A DNA stretch of 64,000 bases from Saitoella complicata NRRL Y-17804 (Eukaryota > Ascomycota > Saitoellomycetes > Saitoellales > Saitoellaceae), in NCBI RefSeq assembly GCF_001661265.1, contig NW_017567005.1, positions 124,001 through 188,000 of the forward strand, in the 5' to 3' direction. The translations under genes and the position numbers were made by a program. A model generated the notes under the pieces. The model saw nothing but the letters and a program-made list of their open reading frames with translations. It was not told the DNA's origin and ran no database searches. Shown piece by piece: positions 53,869 to 64,000 of the stretch. Numbering within the stretch: the stretch's first letter is position 1; each line of letters opens with the position of its first letter.

Positions 53869-55185
53869 ATGCCCAAGGCAGCAAAGGTGACCAGACCACG
53901 ACACGACCCGCTCCACGTCGAGCTCCAGGAGGACAATGCAGAGGCCACCGGTGCCGTCTGGGCCGGCGCACGTCCTCAGCGCAAGAAGTTTGCGGAGCGC
54001 GAGGCGAGACCGGTGAAGGAGGAGGAATACGTCGACCCGAAACTGTCGCGAAAGATCTTGCAGCTTGCTCAGGAGCAGCAGGATGAGCTTGATACGGAAA
54101 ATGGCGTTGTGAAGGCCGCCCCAGCACCTCGGAAAGATGCCCTGAACCAGCCGAGATTGGAGATGGTCGACGACGAGGAGGGTGAGGAAGACGACGAGGA
54201 GTACGAAGACTTCGGCGATGATGTTGTCGAAGAGATCGAGGTTGACGAGGGCGACGAAGAGCTTTTCAAGAAGTTTCTGCCGAGCGGGCTCGGTGAGAGA
54301 CAAAGTTTGGCGGACATGATCATGCAGCGAATCAAGGAGAAGGAGGCAGGTATGCCATCAGCAGCGCCGGAAGAGGACCAACAATCATCTCTCCCGCCAA
54401 AGGTCGTCGAAGTATACACCAAGGTCGGTCAACTGTTACATCGATACAAGTCCGGAAAGCTCCCCAAGGCATTCAAGATCATCCCGGGACTGAGAAATTG
54501 GGAGGAGATTCTGTGGATCACACGACCGGACGAGTGGTCGCCCAACGCATGTTACGAGGCTACGAGGGTGTTTGTTTCCAACTTGAAGGCGATTCAGACT
54601 CAGAAGTTCATGTCGAACATCCTGCTGCAGCGTGTGCGTGACGACATTTACGAGAACAAGAAGCTCAACTACCACCTTTACATGTCGCTCAAGAAGGGTC
54701 TCTACAAGCCTGCCGCATGGTTCAAGGGCTTCTTGTTCCCTCTGTGTCAGAGTGGATCCTGTACCCTGAAGGAGGCTGCTATCGTTGCTTCCGTCCTCGT
54801 CAAGGTCTCCGTTCCCGCACTTCACTCCTCCGCCGCCTTGTTGCGTTTGGCCGAGATGGACTACACCGGCCCATCCTCTCTCTTCATCCGCGTCCTCCTC
54901 GACAAGAAGTATGCCTTGCCATACAAGGTCGTCGATGCGCTCGTTTTCCACTTCCTTCGCTTGCCCGGTCAGCACGAAGATCTTCCCGTCATCTTCTGGC
55001 AGAGTTTCTTGATCTTCGCACAGAGGTACAAGAACGATGTCACACCGGAGCAGAAGGATGCGTTGTTGGATATTATAAGGTCGAGGGGACACCCGCAAAT
55101 TGGTCCGGAGATCAGGAGAGAGTTGCAGGGTAGTGTTAGCAGAGGCGAGATGCTCCCGGAGCCCGACATGGACATGATGATGTAA
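53869..55185 (+). CDS. enp1: Bystin homologue Enp1 (40S biogenesis)
   Basis: Nucleolar/cytoplasmic factor needed for 20S pre-rRNA processing and 40S export. 438 residues, intronless. The start is the ATG at 53869 (MPKAAKVTRPRHDPLHVEL); the open frame extends 150 bp upstream into the shared promoter. The N-terminal third is charged with a long Asp/Glu stretch. The bystin domain begins at YKSGKLPKAFKIIPGLRNWE and includes TRPDEWSPNACYEATRVF, LNYHLYMSLKKGLYKPAAW, GSCTLKEAAIVASVL and LDKKYALPYKVVDALVFHF. It ends with a Met/Asp-rich tail. Confidence 0.96.
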   Translation: MPKAAKVTRPRHDPLHVELQEDNAEATGAVWAGARPQRKKFAEREARPVKEEEYVDPKLSRKILQLAQEQQDELDTENGVVKAAPAPRKDALNQPRLEMVDDEEGEEDDEEYEDFGDDVVEEIEVDEGDEELFKKFLPSGLGERQSLADMIMQRIKEKEAGMPSAAPEEDQQSSLPPKVVEVYTKVGQLLHRYKSGKLPKAFKIIPGLRNWEEILWITRPDEWSPNACYEATRVFVSNLKAIQTQKFMSNILLQRVRDDIYENKKLNYHLYMSLKKGLYKPAAWFKGFLFPLCQSGSCTLKEAAIVASVLVKVSVPALHSSAALLRLAEMDYTGPSSLFIRVLLDKKYALPYKVVDALVFHFLRLPGQHEDLPVIFWQSFLIFAQRYKNDVTPEQKDALLDIIRSRGHPQIGPEIRRELQGSVSRGEMLPEPDMDMMM

Positions 55186-55403
55186 GAAGGAGCGCGGGAA
55201 CGTAGTTGAACCAATTTTGCATGCGGCACTTTTTCCGTTGCCATCCACATCAAACCTTTAAGATCTACTCTGGTGAATATACCCATCATTGGGAACTTGA
55301 TCGGCTATATTGACCGTGTGTGTGTACCGCATGCGGTTAGTTCGTCCACGTTACCAAATGAAATATAGAGTGTACGTTACAAATCCGTGCGCGCGACGAG
55401 CTG

Positions 55404-56630
55404 GTGATTTTGACAATGTTGGCATCAGATCTTCTCGTCCCGCCGTTTCTCACCTTGATTGTGGGTCTCGGTTTGATAGCTACCTATACTGCAGGGCTCA
55501 AGACCGGATGCTGGGTTCGTTATTGCGGGATCTATTGGAAGGGAACTGTTTGGGGCTGCGCAGGTCATCATGTTGACCTTTACCATGGCCAGTCATATCT
55601 TGACTTTCGACATCTGTTTCAACGTTATTACCGGGCACGCCACCTGCACGATTGTTTGGGGCATTGTTGGCATGGTTATCTCGATCGTCTTCACGCTTCC
55701 GAGGACACTGAAGGCCCTGTCATTTCTTGCCATCTTGTCCTTCCTGAGCATCTTGTCCGCGGTCCTTCTCACTATTATTGGCGTCGCTGTCGAGTCTTAC
55801 CCGGCAGGCTATAACGGTACCGCCGTGGCTTGGATGGTGGGAGCAGAGAACGTTGAGTTTTATAGAGCATTCGCTGCTGTTACCAACATCGTCTTTGCAT
55901 ATGCTGGGCATCTCGCATTCTTCTCCTTCATCAGATGGAGAACCCACAAGACTACCCCAAAGCTCTTTGCTTGCTGCAGTTCACCGCTACGGCATTCTAC
56001 ACCATTGCCGGGGCCTTGATCTACAGGCTTGCTGGCCAGTACACACAAAGCCCTGCTTTGGGAAGCACGAATGAGATAATTCGCAAGGTTGGATATGGTC
56101 TTGCCATTGTCACCATTGTCATTGCTGGTGTGATTAATGGTCAAGTTGCAACAAAGTATGTCTTCCAGGGCCTCTTCTATGGCACCAAGTACTACACATC
56201 AAGGAGATGGTTTTCAACCGTGTTGTGGGTTGGTATTGTCGTTGCGTTGTGGGTGATTGCATGGTTCATTGCGGAGTCTATGCCTGACTTCAACGATCTT
56301 CTAGGATTGATCTCGAGACTCTTCGTGTCCTGGTTCACGTACGGCATCTCGAGCATCTCCTGGTTCTACGATGAGATCAAGGAGAGGGGCTGGTCCTTTT
56401 GGCGTAGTAGTTGGAAGGGATGTGTGCTTTTCGTGATCAATGTGCTGATCATAGTCATGTCGTGTACGATCACGGGAGTTGGTCTGTACTGCAATGGGCG
56501 GACGTTGCACGAAGATCTTGACATGTACAATATCCATTTTCGTGTGCGGGTAGTTATAGAGGTGGAGAGGTCCATGATGGTAATAAATATCTGTGTATGT
56601 AGTGGTGTCGATTCCTGCCACCCAGATTAA
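55404..56630 (+). pseudogene. Decayed AAAP-family amino-acid transporter
   Basis: Reads like the amino-acid transporter (Aa_trans) family but in several frames. It starts mid-domain near 55416 (VPPFLTLIVGLGLIATYTAG), with no N-terminal region or first helix. About 20 codons that should follow are missing, and the frame changes before AGSIGRELFGAAQVIMLTFT. At about 55934 the frame changes again between LAFFSFI and MENPQDYPKALCLLQFT, with no GT...AG there. The C-terminal half (YGLAIVTIVIAGVINGQVATKYV and later helices) is intact to a stop at 56630, though the last 50 residues are atypical. So: 5' truncation, one deletion and two frame breaks. Confidence 0.75.
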
Positions 56631-56708
56631 GCTCAAGCTTGTTTCCGCCGCATCCCAGCCGCCCCCGACGAACCCGACACTGCCAACAACTACATCCGAC
56701 CAGCATAC

Positions 56709-58181
56709 ATGACGACAAGATACAGAGTAGAATACGCTCTCAAGAGTCACCGCCGCGACAACTTCATCGAGTGGATCAAGGGTCTCTTGGCTGTGCCGTT
56801 CGTCCTACACTCGCAACCGCGTGTCAACCCTTCACCTGCGGAGAACGGGGTCGCTTGGAAAGCCCCATCTGCGGATACGCGATCTCGTTATGCTGAGGTG
56901 TTCCACGACATTGAGGAGTTGGTTGATGATCATATCGCGCATGCTGAGCAAGGCACTGTCGACCAATCCAAGCTGAAGCTGTTGGTACCCTCGGTCGGTA
57001 CATTCTGGACAAAGCTGCCATTGGAGAGAGCATTCTTGGTATGGACGCCTTTCCACTCGGAAGCTCAGTACTGACTGTGCTCAGGCTAATGAAGAAAGAC
57101 GGGCTATATCAGCACGGAGGTTCGTGGCGCCATCGTTCAACGATGTTCGATTGACCGTACGTCTACCCTACACTTTCAATCGATCAACTTCTAACCTTTG
57201 TGTTGTAGCTTAATTCGGCTCAGCTCATGGCTCTGGTGGACGACCTGAAACTGATTACCTTCGACGGAGACGTGACGTTGTACAATGACGGAGGTGCTCT
57301 ATCGCCTGACAACCCAGTCATCCCTAGATTGATCGCACTGCTTCGCGCTGACATCCACGTCGGAATTCTGACAGCCGCTGGTTATGAAGAGAAGAACGGT
57401 GTCAAGTACCGTGAACGGATTTACGGCTTGCTCGACGCCGTTGCCGCATCGGACCTCACGGAGGAGCAGAAGAAACGGTTTGTCGCGACAGCGATGTGTG
57501 GCATACAGTGCTGACAGTTAAAGCAGATTAATCCTTCTTGGAGGGGAGTCGAACTACCTTTTACGATACAGTTCAGAGGCTGAGACGGGGCTTGAATGGG
57601 TTGACGAAGAGGAGTGGCAGCTTGACATTATGAAAGCGCTTAAAGACGAAGATATTCATCAGTTCTTGGACATTGCAGAGACAGTTCTTCGGGAATGCAT
57701 TGACATGATGCGACTTCCTGCAACGATCTTGAGGAAAGGGAAAGCTGTGGGGATGAACCCCACTCCCGGAAAGACCCTCTCACGCGAGCAGCTCGAGGAG
57801 GTGGTGTTGGCTGTACAGCGAACACTGATGTTTGCCGAAGTTTCTCAAAGAATCCCGTTTTGTGGTAAGTGCGCACTCTGACCGTAAAGGGTTCAACGCT
57901 GACATATACGTTCTCCAGCATTCAACGGCGGTGCTGATGTTTGGGTCGACATTGGAGACAAACGACTCGGTGTCGTTAGCCTACAGACTTGGCTTGGAGG
58001 TATTCACGGGCGTTGCACATTACACGTCGGTGACCAATTTTTGTCGCTGGGGCATAACGATTTCAAAGCCCGCCTTGCCGCGACAACAGTCTGGATTGCA
58101 AGTCCTTCCGAGACAGTGGAGGCATTGGACGAATATCTAGAACTTAGACGGAGAGCGTCTAGCTGCTTGGGATTAACGTAA
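56709..58181 (+). CDS. isn1: IMP-specific 5'-nucleotidase Isn1
   Basis: Dephosphorylates IMP to inosine in purine salvage; a fungal-type HAD-fold enzyme. Five exons (56709-57038, 57085-57156, 57209-57477, 57527-57864, 57919-58181) give 423 residues, against 450 in yeast. It starts MTTRYRVEYALKSHRRDNFI, as in the family, then LLVPSVGTFWTKLPLERAF, ISARRFVAPSFNDVR, the catalytic DGDVTLY with its nucleophilic Asp, GGESNYLLRY, FNGGADVWVDIG and HVGDQFLSLGHNDFKARLA. The intron after exon 3 uses donor GTTTGT. Introns are 46-54 bp. Confidence 0.94.
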
Positions 58182-58488
58182 ACAGAGATTCGAGGCGACC
58201 AGCGTGCGACTATGAAGGACATACATGTATACGTATACGCCGGGTAGAGCAGCAGTAGCCATAGCCAAGGGCGCCTGATCCCTGTTAATATGACAATGCC
58301 AAGAGGCTTTAGCATTTTGTATCGCTCTATAGCTGCTGCTGTCTATCGAACTGTAAACCCATATGTACCGAGATAAACCGGTATGTGCGCAAGACGTGTC
58401 GTTGTGCATGTCGTCGCGTCGTACGTCGTACGAATAGACAAAAGGGCTATACGGCATTTCCTGCTCCATAACCGGCGACCCATGACAA
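58182..58488. other. Intergenic region with palindromes
   Basis: 307 bp between ISN1 and MED17 holding the ISN1 3' UTR and MED17 promoter. A perfect 12-bp palindrome GTATACGTATAC lies at 58227-58238, and CGTACG repeats occur near 58420. No gene seen. Confidence 0.45.
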
Positions 58489-60372
58489 ATGGAAGATGAC
58501 ACCAGAGACGTTGAGTTGTCTCTGACACCATTGACTTCTCTTGCGGGCGAGAAAACGCACACTGGGTATGAATCTCCATCACAGTTCACCACACAACAAG
58601 CGCTGATCCTGCTCGAACTAGGAGAGACCTCGATGACTTCCTCGTGCGGGCCCTGGCGCAGTATGGTGAAGGCTCTTTCAGGAAAGTGACGGCCGAAACG
58701 CTCGCGAAAACCGCCATCGCACCGCCCGCAGAAAGGATTGAAGATACCGATGACAAAGCAAGCGACGACCGACGTGTGGAAGCCGTGAGAGCGAATTTGA
58801 TTGGCCTTATCAGTAAGGCTCAGAACGAAATGTCATTGTCGTTGGATTTCTTGTCTCTCCTGGTCTCCATGGCGAAGCCTGCTGCGGCCGGAGTTACCAT
58901 GTCTCCTGTCTTAAAGGAGAGCGTCCAGCCGGGTGGACTCGGTACAGGCCGAATCCAGAAAGCAGCAAAGGGAGAGGACCTGAGTGTATGCAGAGGATGG
59001 AAGAAAAAGGCGCTCGGCGATGCTTCGGATGCACTTTTGAACGCTGCGGCTCGTTTAGAGGCAAAGTCCGACACGGAGTTCGGAGTATGGCATGACCTTT
59101 TGCAGTTAAAAGAACAGGGGTGGCCTCTTGTTAAATTACCAGGCGGAGCTACTGGAAGAAATCTTGGTCTTCGGTTCAACTATCGGGATGCTGGCTCAAC
59201 GTATGGTGCGAAAGGTGTCGGCATATTTACTCGAAGTTCAAACGGAACTCTGGACTTTGAAAGCGACATCACTGTAGACGCACGACGAAATAGCCTTCGC
59301 GTTCGCGTCTTGCGTGGTAATGGAGACGTTTTGGCGAGCAGGAAATGGCAGGAAGACCGGGAAGATGAAGCACAGCGCAACGCTGTTGAGTTCAACATTC
59401 ATCAAGCGAAAGACTATTTGTTCGAGGCAGAGCTGTTTTTAGAGGTGTGTATGCCCCAATCGTCTCATCCTTTCCTCCACTAACCTCCTTTAGATTCTAC
59501 GAGAAGCCAAGAACCTCGCACATGCCGACATACGCGTATCAGACGATACCATCCTGATTCCTTTGAACAATAACGTTGAACTCGCTATCGACTTGGCTGC
59601 GCGGGATGTCGAAGAGGTCGCAGAAGAAGCTCGCATGAATGGCTTCACTGAATACTGTCATGCTGTTTTGGCTGCAACGCACATTCTTCTTGATCATGCA
59701 CATAAGGTGCAACTTGGCAGAATGCAAGCTCCACCAACAGTACTTCAGCTACGAGCAACACCTCATCAACCTCTGGTTCTCCGTCCGCTCGTTGCACATT
59801 TGCGTCATCAAACAGCGCTGGAGGCCCTTGTTGTAGAAATAGAGACGATTGCAGCAGCTTTGCAGAAGGCTTCCTTTGATGCAAGAGCGCATGTCACGAA
59901 ACGCTCGAACATTGGTGCTTTGGCTGAAGCTCAAGACACAATGCAGCTCGTGTCACAGCTCACTGGGTCCCCGGAAAGTAAGGTTCAAGTTGCTGTGGCC
60001 TCGAAAAAGTTGGTGGAGATAACACTGCGAACGCCGAATTCCGGAAGCAGTCACATGTATGCCATTGAAGCTCAGTGGCGTGACAACTCTGAATCAGTAA
60101 GGAAAGCAACGTTAGTCACATTGGCTGACGTTGGTGCATTTGCCAGAGAAGTGGCCCTCCACAATATCATTGATAATGTACTGGAAGTTGGAAACCGGCA
60201 ATGGAAGAAATTTGGAGAACACGAGATAGCCGGAAGGGCGATGTCAAATGGGGAAGCGCGCCGGATACGGGTTGTGTTTGATGACGGCAACTTCGCCATT
60301 AGGTATGGCACTCAGATAATGAAGTGCTTGGAGAAGCCTTTGACAGATGTTGTACGCGAAATCTTTTCGTAA
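58489..60372 (+). CDS. med17: Mediator head subunit Med17 (Srb4)
   Basis: Scaffold subunit of the Mediator head module for RNA polymerase II transcription. Exons 58489-58565, 58622-59444 and 59494-60372 (introns 56 and 49 bp) give 592 residues. The first splice joins EKTHTG to RDLDDFLVRALAQYGEGSF. Family blocks are SLDFLSLLVSMAKP, GWKKKALGDASDALLNAAARL, and VWHDLLQLKEQGWPLVKL before LGLRFNYRDAGS. The C-terminal half is helical and ends KCLEKPLTDVVREIFS. The length fits fungal Med17 (about 550-690). Confidence 0.9.
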
Positions 60373-60436
60373 ATAGGAATCGAGGTAATGAACTCATATG
60401 CGCCCTTGTAGTCTACAATTGACAACTCCTGACCAA

Positions 60437-61053
60437 TTAAGCCAACTCGGCTTCCTTCGCTTCCCTCGCCGCCTGTGCGGCAGCCTCATCGTAACCGTAG
60501 CGCTCCTTCACGTCGACACCGTGCTGGTTGTGGTTGACAAAGTTGAACCAAGGAACCGAAGCCATCTTCCACGCGGAATATCTGCTGTTGCGAGCGGCCA
60601 CGCCCTGGGAGTACTCAGACAACGTTGAAACGCCGTACAGAGGCTCGCCCTTCTCGATCTTCTCGGCCATTTCCATCCTGTCCTTCTCGTCTTCTTGTGC
60701 GTTTTCTCTAGTTCCCCAGAATCTTTGCGATGATCGGAGGTAAGCGGCGAGGAAACCACCCGTAAGACCCAAAAAGCAGCAGAGACGCAGAGTAGCGTCA
60801 CGGCCACCTGGTGGGTATTTGCCTGGGACGATTCTCTCTATAATATGCCATTGTAAGCCACGAACGCTCGAACAGAGTGCATAGAACGGTGGTCCTTCAT
60901 ACCCCAAAGCAAAATCGCACCGGGGAAAGCCGTATATCCACCAACAATGAAAGCGTAGTCGGAGGGACGCATGTATCCGACAACACGCTTGAAATGGGGG
61001 TCGGTGTCAATGACCGGATAGGGGGTTTTGAACGGTTTTGCTGCCACAGACAT
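60437..61053 (-). CDS. Complex I 21 kDa accessory subunit (fungal NUO-21 type)
   Basis: Accessory subunit of mitochondrial NADH:ubiquinone oxidoreductase. Exons 60903-61053 and 60437-60837 (65-bp intron) give 183 residues. It begins MSVAAKPFKTPYPVIDTDPH with FKRVVGYMRPSDY, then a hydrophobic segment, YTAFPGAILLW. After the junction come RIVPGKYPPGGRDATLRL and a second hydrophobic helix (CCFLGLTGGFLAAYL). The C-terminus is charged with VPWFNFVNHNQHGVDVKERYG, a family signature. It is divergent from CSM3 across 275 bp. Confidence 0.9.
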
Positions 61054-61328
61054 TGCGATGAATAAAGTCGAGCGTTCTGTCGGTTCTGTCCGTTCGACTG
61101 TTCTGAGTGTAACTGGTCAAGGTGGGGGACAGCGGCAGGCAGTTGCATGGAAAGTTACGGCAGATACATGGTTCACCTTTCAGGTTCGTTTTCGATTGGT
61201 TATTTGGTGTCTTTCATGTTTTGCGGAACTTTCGACATTCTAACTGTAATTAACAAGTCGATCGCAAGTCGCGTCTTCCTCGGTGAACTGCTGAACGCTC
61301 CCACAGAAGGCGATCTATCATAACGGCC

Positions 61329-62267
61329 ATGGCTTCCTCAACTCAGTTGAACGACCTCTTCGACGAAGATAACGATGCTGTTCATTTTGCCTCCACCGCT
61401 CCTGCTCGCCGTTCACCAGTTTTCGACGATGTTGAATTTGACGAGCCTTTGGATTCCTACGATGTAGTACGGCCTGCATCGAGGCCAGTATTACGCGACG
61501 ATGATTTGCCGCCAGAGATTGATACAGATTTGCGAATTCCAGCAAACGCCCTGAACGACAGTACTGCGGCTTTTAGTAGTCACCACAGGAGTAGTGGTGA
61601 GGGGTTGGGTTTGGATGAGGAAGTCGTCATAAAACCGCGAAAGGAAAGAGTGAAGTTGAACGAGGAAAGGTAGGAGTTGAGGGGTTTGACATTGTGGATG
61701 TAATACTGATGATGTACGTTCAGACTTCTTGGCCCAATGGGCTTGCCAAAGCTGAGAAAGGATGCGCCAATGAAATTGAAGTTCAAAGGCAAGGGACATG
61801 AGGTTAGTCGCAATGCACCGCTGATGGGATGCTGAATCTAACTTCCGATTGAGTTCCGGGATCTATCGAACCTTCTCAACTTCTACCAGTTATGGGCACA
61901 CGGAGTGTACCCCAAAGCGTCGTTCAGAGACTTTCTTACAATGACAGAGAAGCTTGGCCACTCCAAACGGATGAGAGTTGCACGCGCTGAGTGGATTGAA
62001 ACTGAAAGACGGAAAGATACCGCCCAGCTGCAGGAGGAGGACAAACCCGAAGAGTTAAATCCCTTCGCACCTGGCACCAAGGCCGATACGCAACCACCAT
62101 TCGATGCTGCTGATGGATTCCCGAGTGACGATGAAGGCTTGGAGCCAATGGAAGTCAATATGCCAGCGGAATCCGCACTGGTGAAGCTTGAAACTTCCCA
62201 CTTACAGGACGACGACGAAGACGCACTTGCAGCGATGGCAGAATTTGACAGTGAGGTACCGTGGTGA
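61329..62267 (+). CDS. csm3: Replication fork protection complex subunit Csm3/Swi3
   Basis: TIPIN-family partner of Tof1/Swi1 that stabilises stalled replication forks. Exons 61329-61669, 61724-61802 and 61854-62267 (introns 54 and 51 bp) give 277 residues. The N-terminus is acidic and disordered (LNDLFDEDNDAVHFAS). The Swi3 domain spans the exon junctions: LLGPMGLPKLRKDAPMKLKF, KGKGHEFRDLSNLL, QLWAHGVYPKASFRDFL and RVARAEWIETER. The C-terminus is acidic, ending DDDEDALAAMAEFDSEVPW. Confidence 0.94.
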
Positions 62268-62478
62268 ATTGTTTGAGACATCCTGGAGCTCGGTGTTACA
62301 GGCGTTATTTTGCATTGAAGTCATATACCCCATGGATAAATCGAAGGATTCAACCTTCTCTCTCCTCCCCTTCCCGTGTACCGCACGTCATAGTGCTTCA
62401 ACTGCAGCTTCACGTGCCTCCAAGTACGACCAGCCAAACTCAAAAATCAATTGAAGAGCCTTCTCGAATAAACCTGCC

Positions 62479-64000
62479 ATGTCGCTGTACGATATTGCCA
62501 AGGAAGCTCGAAACCTACGACCACAGACAACCGATGAGTTGGTTGCGGAACTGGAGCGGGCTTTCCTGACGCCTGAATGCGAGTTCTCCGAAGAATGGCT
62601 GAACAAGCTGCAAGAGTAAGGGTGACTCGAGGGATCCATCAAATGACTTGCTGACATCCATTTTTCAGGCGTAACGCTCGAAAGCTAGATTATGACTCGC
62701 TATATGCCCTTCCCACAACGGTTTCGCGGACGTCTATACGTTTCACCCGTGAAGGGTTAGAAGGTCGAATCACAGGTTACGAGGAAGTCACTATACCATC
62801 AACAGACATCAATGCAAAGAACTCGACGTCTATTCTACGGAAGCCTGCTGCTCGTACGGACTTCGTCCGCGGAAGGTCTGGCTTCGTGCCATTTCTGCCA
62901 GGTGGTTTGGAGGATGGCGCTATAGATGGCGAGGAAAAGCATGACGAGGTGTCACCAAATGGGCTGCTTCAAGTCGCACCAGGGCTGAGCCGCGGTCTTC
63001 GAGCGACGGAGCATGATGATACAAACGAAGTTGACGAAATGAGCGAGACTAACCCAGATGTGTGGAAACTGGGTGAAGTGAAGCCAATACGAAGGGAGAT
63101 TGCTTCAGTCGAAAAGGCCAAAAAGCAGAACCCCAGCATCTCTGAGGAGGCCGACGGGCTCGATGATCTCTTGCCGACCGACTTTCCCCTACTGGCATCA
63201 ACAGTGGACTCAGCACATTCCTCCACTGGTCGGCCAAAAGGCCGTGAGTGGGCACATGTCGTGGACGTTAACCAGGAACTTACTAATTTTCATGATCTGG
63301 TCCCGGATATGGCAAAGAAGTATCCCTTCGAGTTGGATACTTTTCAGAAGGAGGCTGTCTACCACTTGGAGCAGGGCGATTCGGTATTCGTGGCCGCGCA
63401 TACAAGTGCTGGTAAGACAGTGGTTGCAGAATATGCAATTGCTCTCGCTGCCAAGCACATGACAAGAGCCATTTACACATCTCCGATCAAGGCTTTGAGT
63501 AATCAGAAGTTTCGAGACTTCAAGAACACCTTTGAAGATGTTGGTATCCTTACTGGTGATGTTCAGATCAACCCAGAAGCCAGTTGCTTGATTATGACGA
63601 CGGAAATTCTTCGCAGTATGTTGTACAGAGGTGCCGATATCATTCGAGATGTCGAATACGTCATCTTCGACGAAGTGCATTATGTAAATGACCTCGAGCG
63701 TGGAGTGGTTTGGGAAGAGGTTATAATCATGTTGCCAGAGCATGTCAGTCTGATCCTTCTGTCTGCGACAGTACCCAATACAAAGGAGTTCGCAAGTTGG
63801 GTAGGCCGAACGAAGAAGAAGGACATCTATGTCATTTCAACACCCAAACGACCCGTCCCTCTGGAACACTTTTTGTGGGCCAACAAGGGCTTGCACAAGA
63901 TCGTGGACGCAAACAAGAATTTTTTGATGCAGGGATGGAAGGATGCGAACGCTGCCTTAACTAAGACGAAGGAGCCCAAGCCTACTGCGCCTGGCCAGAC
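62479..64000 (+). CDS. ski2: Ski2 RNA helicase (3'-partial)
   Basis: DExH helicase of the Ski complex that feeds mRNA to the cytoplasmic exosome. Exon 1 is 62479-62615; exon 2 starts at 62669 (53-bp intron) and stays open to the window end. About 490 residues are visible. The N-terminal arm ([17 protein letters not shown], then [19 protein letters not shown]) binds Ski3/Ski8. The helicase core has [20 protein letters not shown], Walker [46 protein letters not shown], the DEVH box ([11 protein letters not shown]) and LLSATVPN. The sequence ends in the insertion/arch region, so RecA2 and the rest lie outside. Confidence 0.95.

Noticed and set aside
53713-54303. Upstream extension of BRE2 antisense into ENP1
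   Set aside because: It is fully antisense to the conserved bystin coding region; the ATG at 53712 fits the family.
27122-62267. A functional cluster of chromosome-maintenance genes (ORC2, EST1-like, NSE1, CSM3)
   Set aside because: They are scattered over 35 kb among unrelated housekeeping genes on both strands; no operon-like or co-regulated layout is visible.
1-64000. Basidiomycete origin
   Set aside because: Considered because of the orphan Cys/His-WA-PP block, but the NDUFA12 and Cwc2 sequences and low intron density fit filamentous ascomycetes better.

Overview
The window is nuclear DNA from a filamentous fungus. Introns are few and short (about 45-65 bp, GT...AG, with CTAAC, CTGAC or TACTAAC branch sites), and genes are packed on both strands with 100-400 bp between them. 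Protein signatures (Cwc2, the NDUFA12-type complex I subunit, cytochrome b2, the fungal 21 kDa complex I subunit) look most like Pezizomycotina (Ascomycota). Many long genes lack introns or have only one, which also fits a filamentous ascomycete. The exact lineage cannot be fixed by eye.

Layout. 1-15 kb: GCN2 kinase (5' end cut by the window), CWC2, RBG2, CMC1, a decayed patch (transposase fragment and a frame-disrupted orphan), CDC34, PPT1 and RPL2. 15.2-16.7 kb: a PIN/auxin-efflux-like carrier. 16.9-21.7 kb: a transposon island made of a broken, internally deleted LINE and a 727-bp MULE-like element with 110-bp terminal inverted repeats and an 8-bp target duplication. The island sits just upstream of the Pbs2-type MAPKK gene. 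24-30 kb: an uncharacterised PH-like protein, ORC2 and ARG7. 30-36 kb: an ABCC transporter and a complex I subunit. 36-42 kb: an EST1/SMG7-like protein and exportin-4, head to head. 43-48 kb: a membrane-anchored alpha/beta hydrolase, an ILM1-like protein and an APC permease. 48.8-55.2 kb: cytochrome b2, GOT1, NSE1, BRE2/ASH2 and ENP1. 55.4-56.6 kb: a decayed amino-acid transporter. 56.7-64 kb: ISN1, MED17, a complex I 21 kDa subunit, CSM3/SWI3 and SKI2 (3' end cut by the window).

Almost everything is conserved housekeeping: translation and its control (GCN2, RBG2, RPL2, ENP1), RNA handling (CWC2, EST1-like, SKI2), chromosome biology (ORC2, NSE1, CSM3, BRE2), transcription (MED17), respiration (CMC1, two complex I subunits, cytochrome b2), signalling (MAPKK, PPT1, CDC34) and transport. 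No metabolite cluster, CRISPR-like array, tRNA, rRNA or LTR/virus-derived element was recognised. Novelty is concentrated in the transposon island, the decayed 8.1-10.3 kb patch, the overlapping head-to-head starts of the EST1-like and exportin-4 genes, and a few odd gene structures. No clearly undescribed multi-gene system was found.
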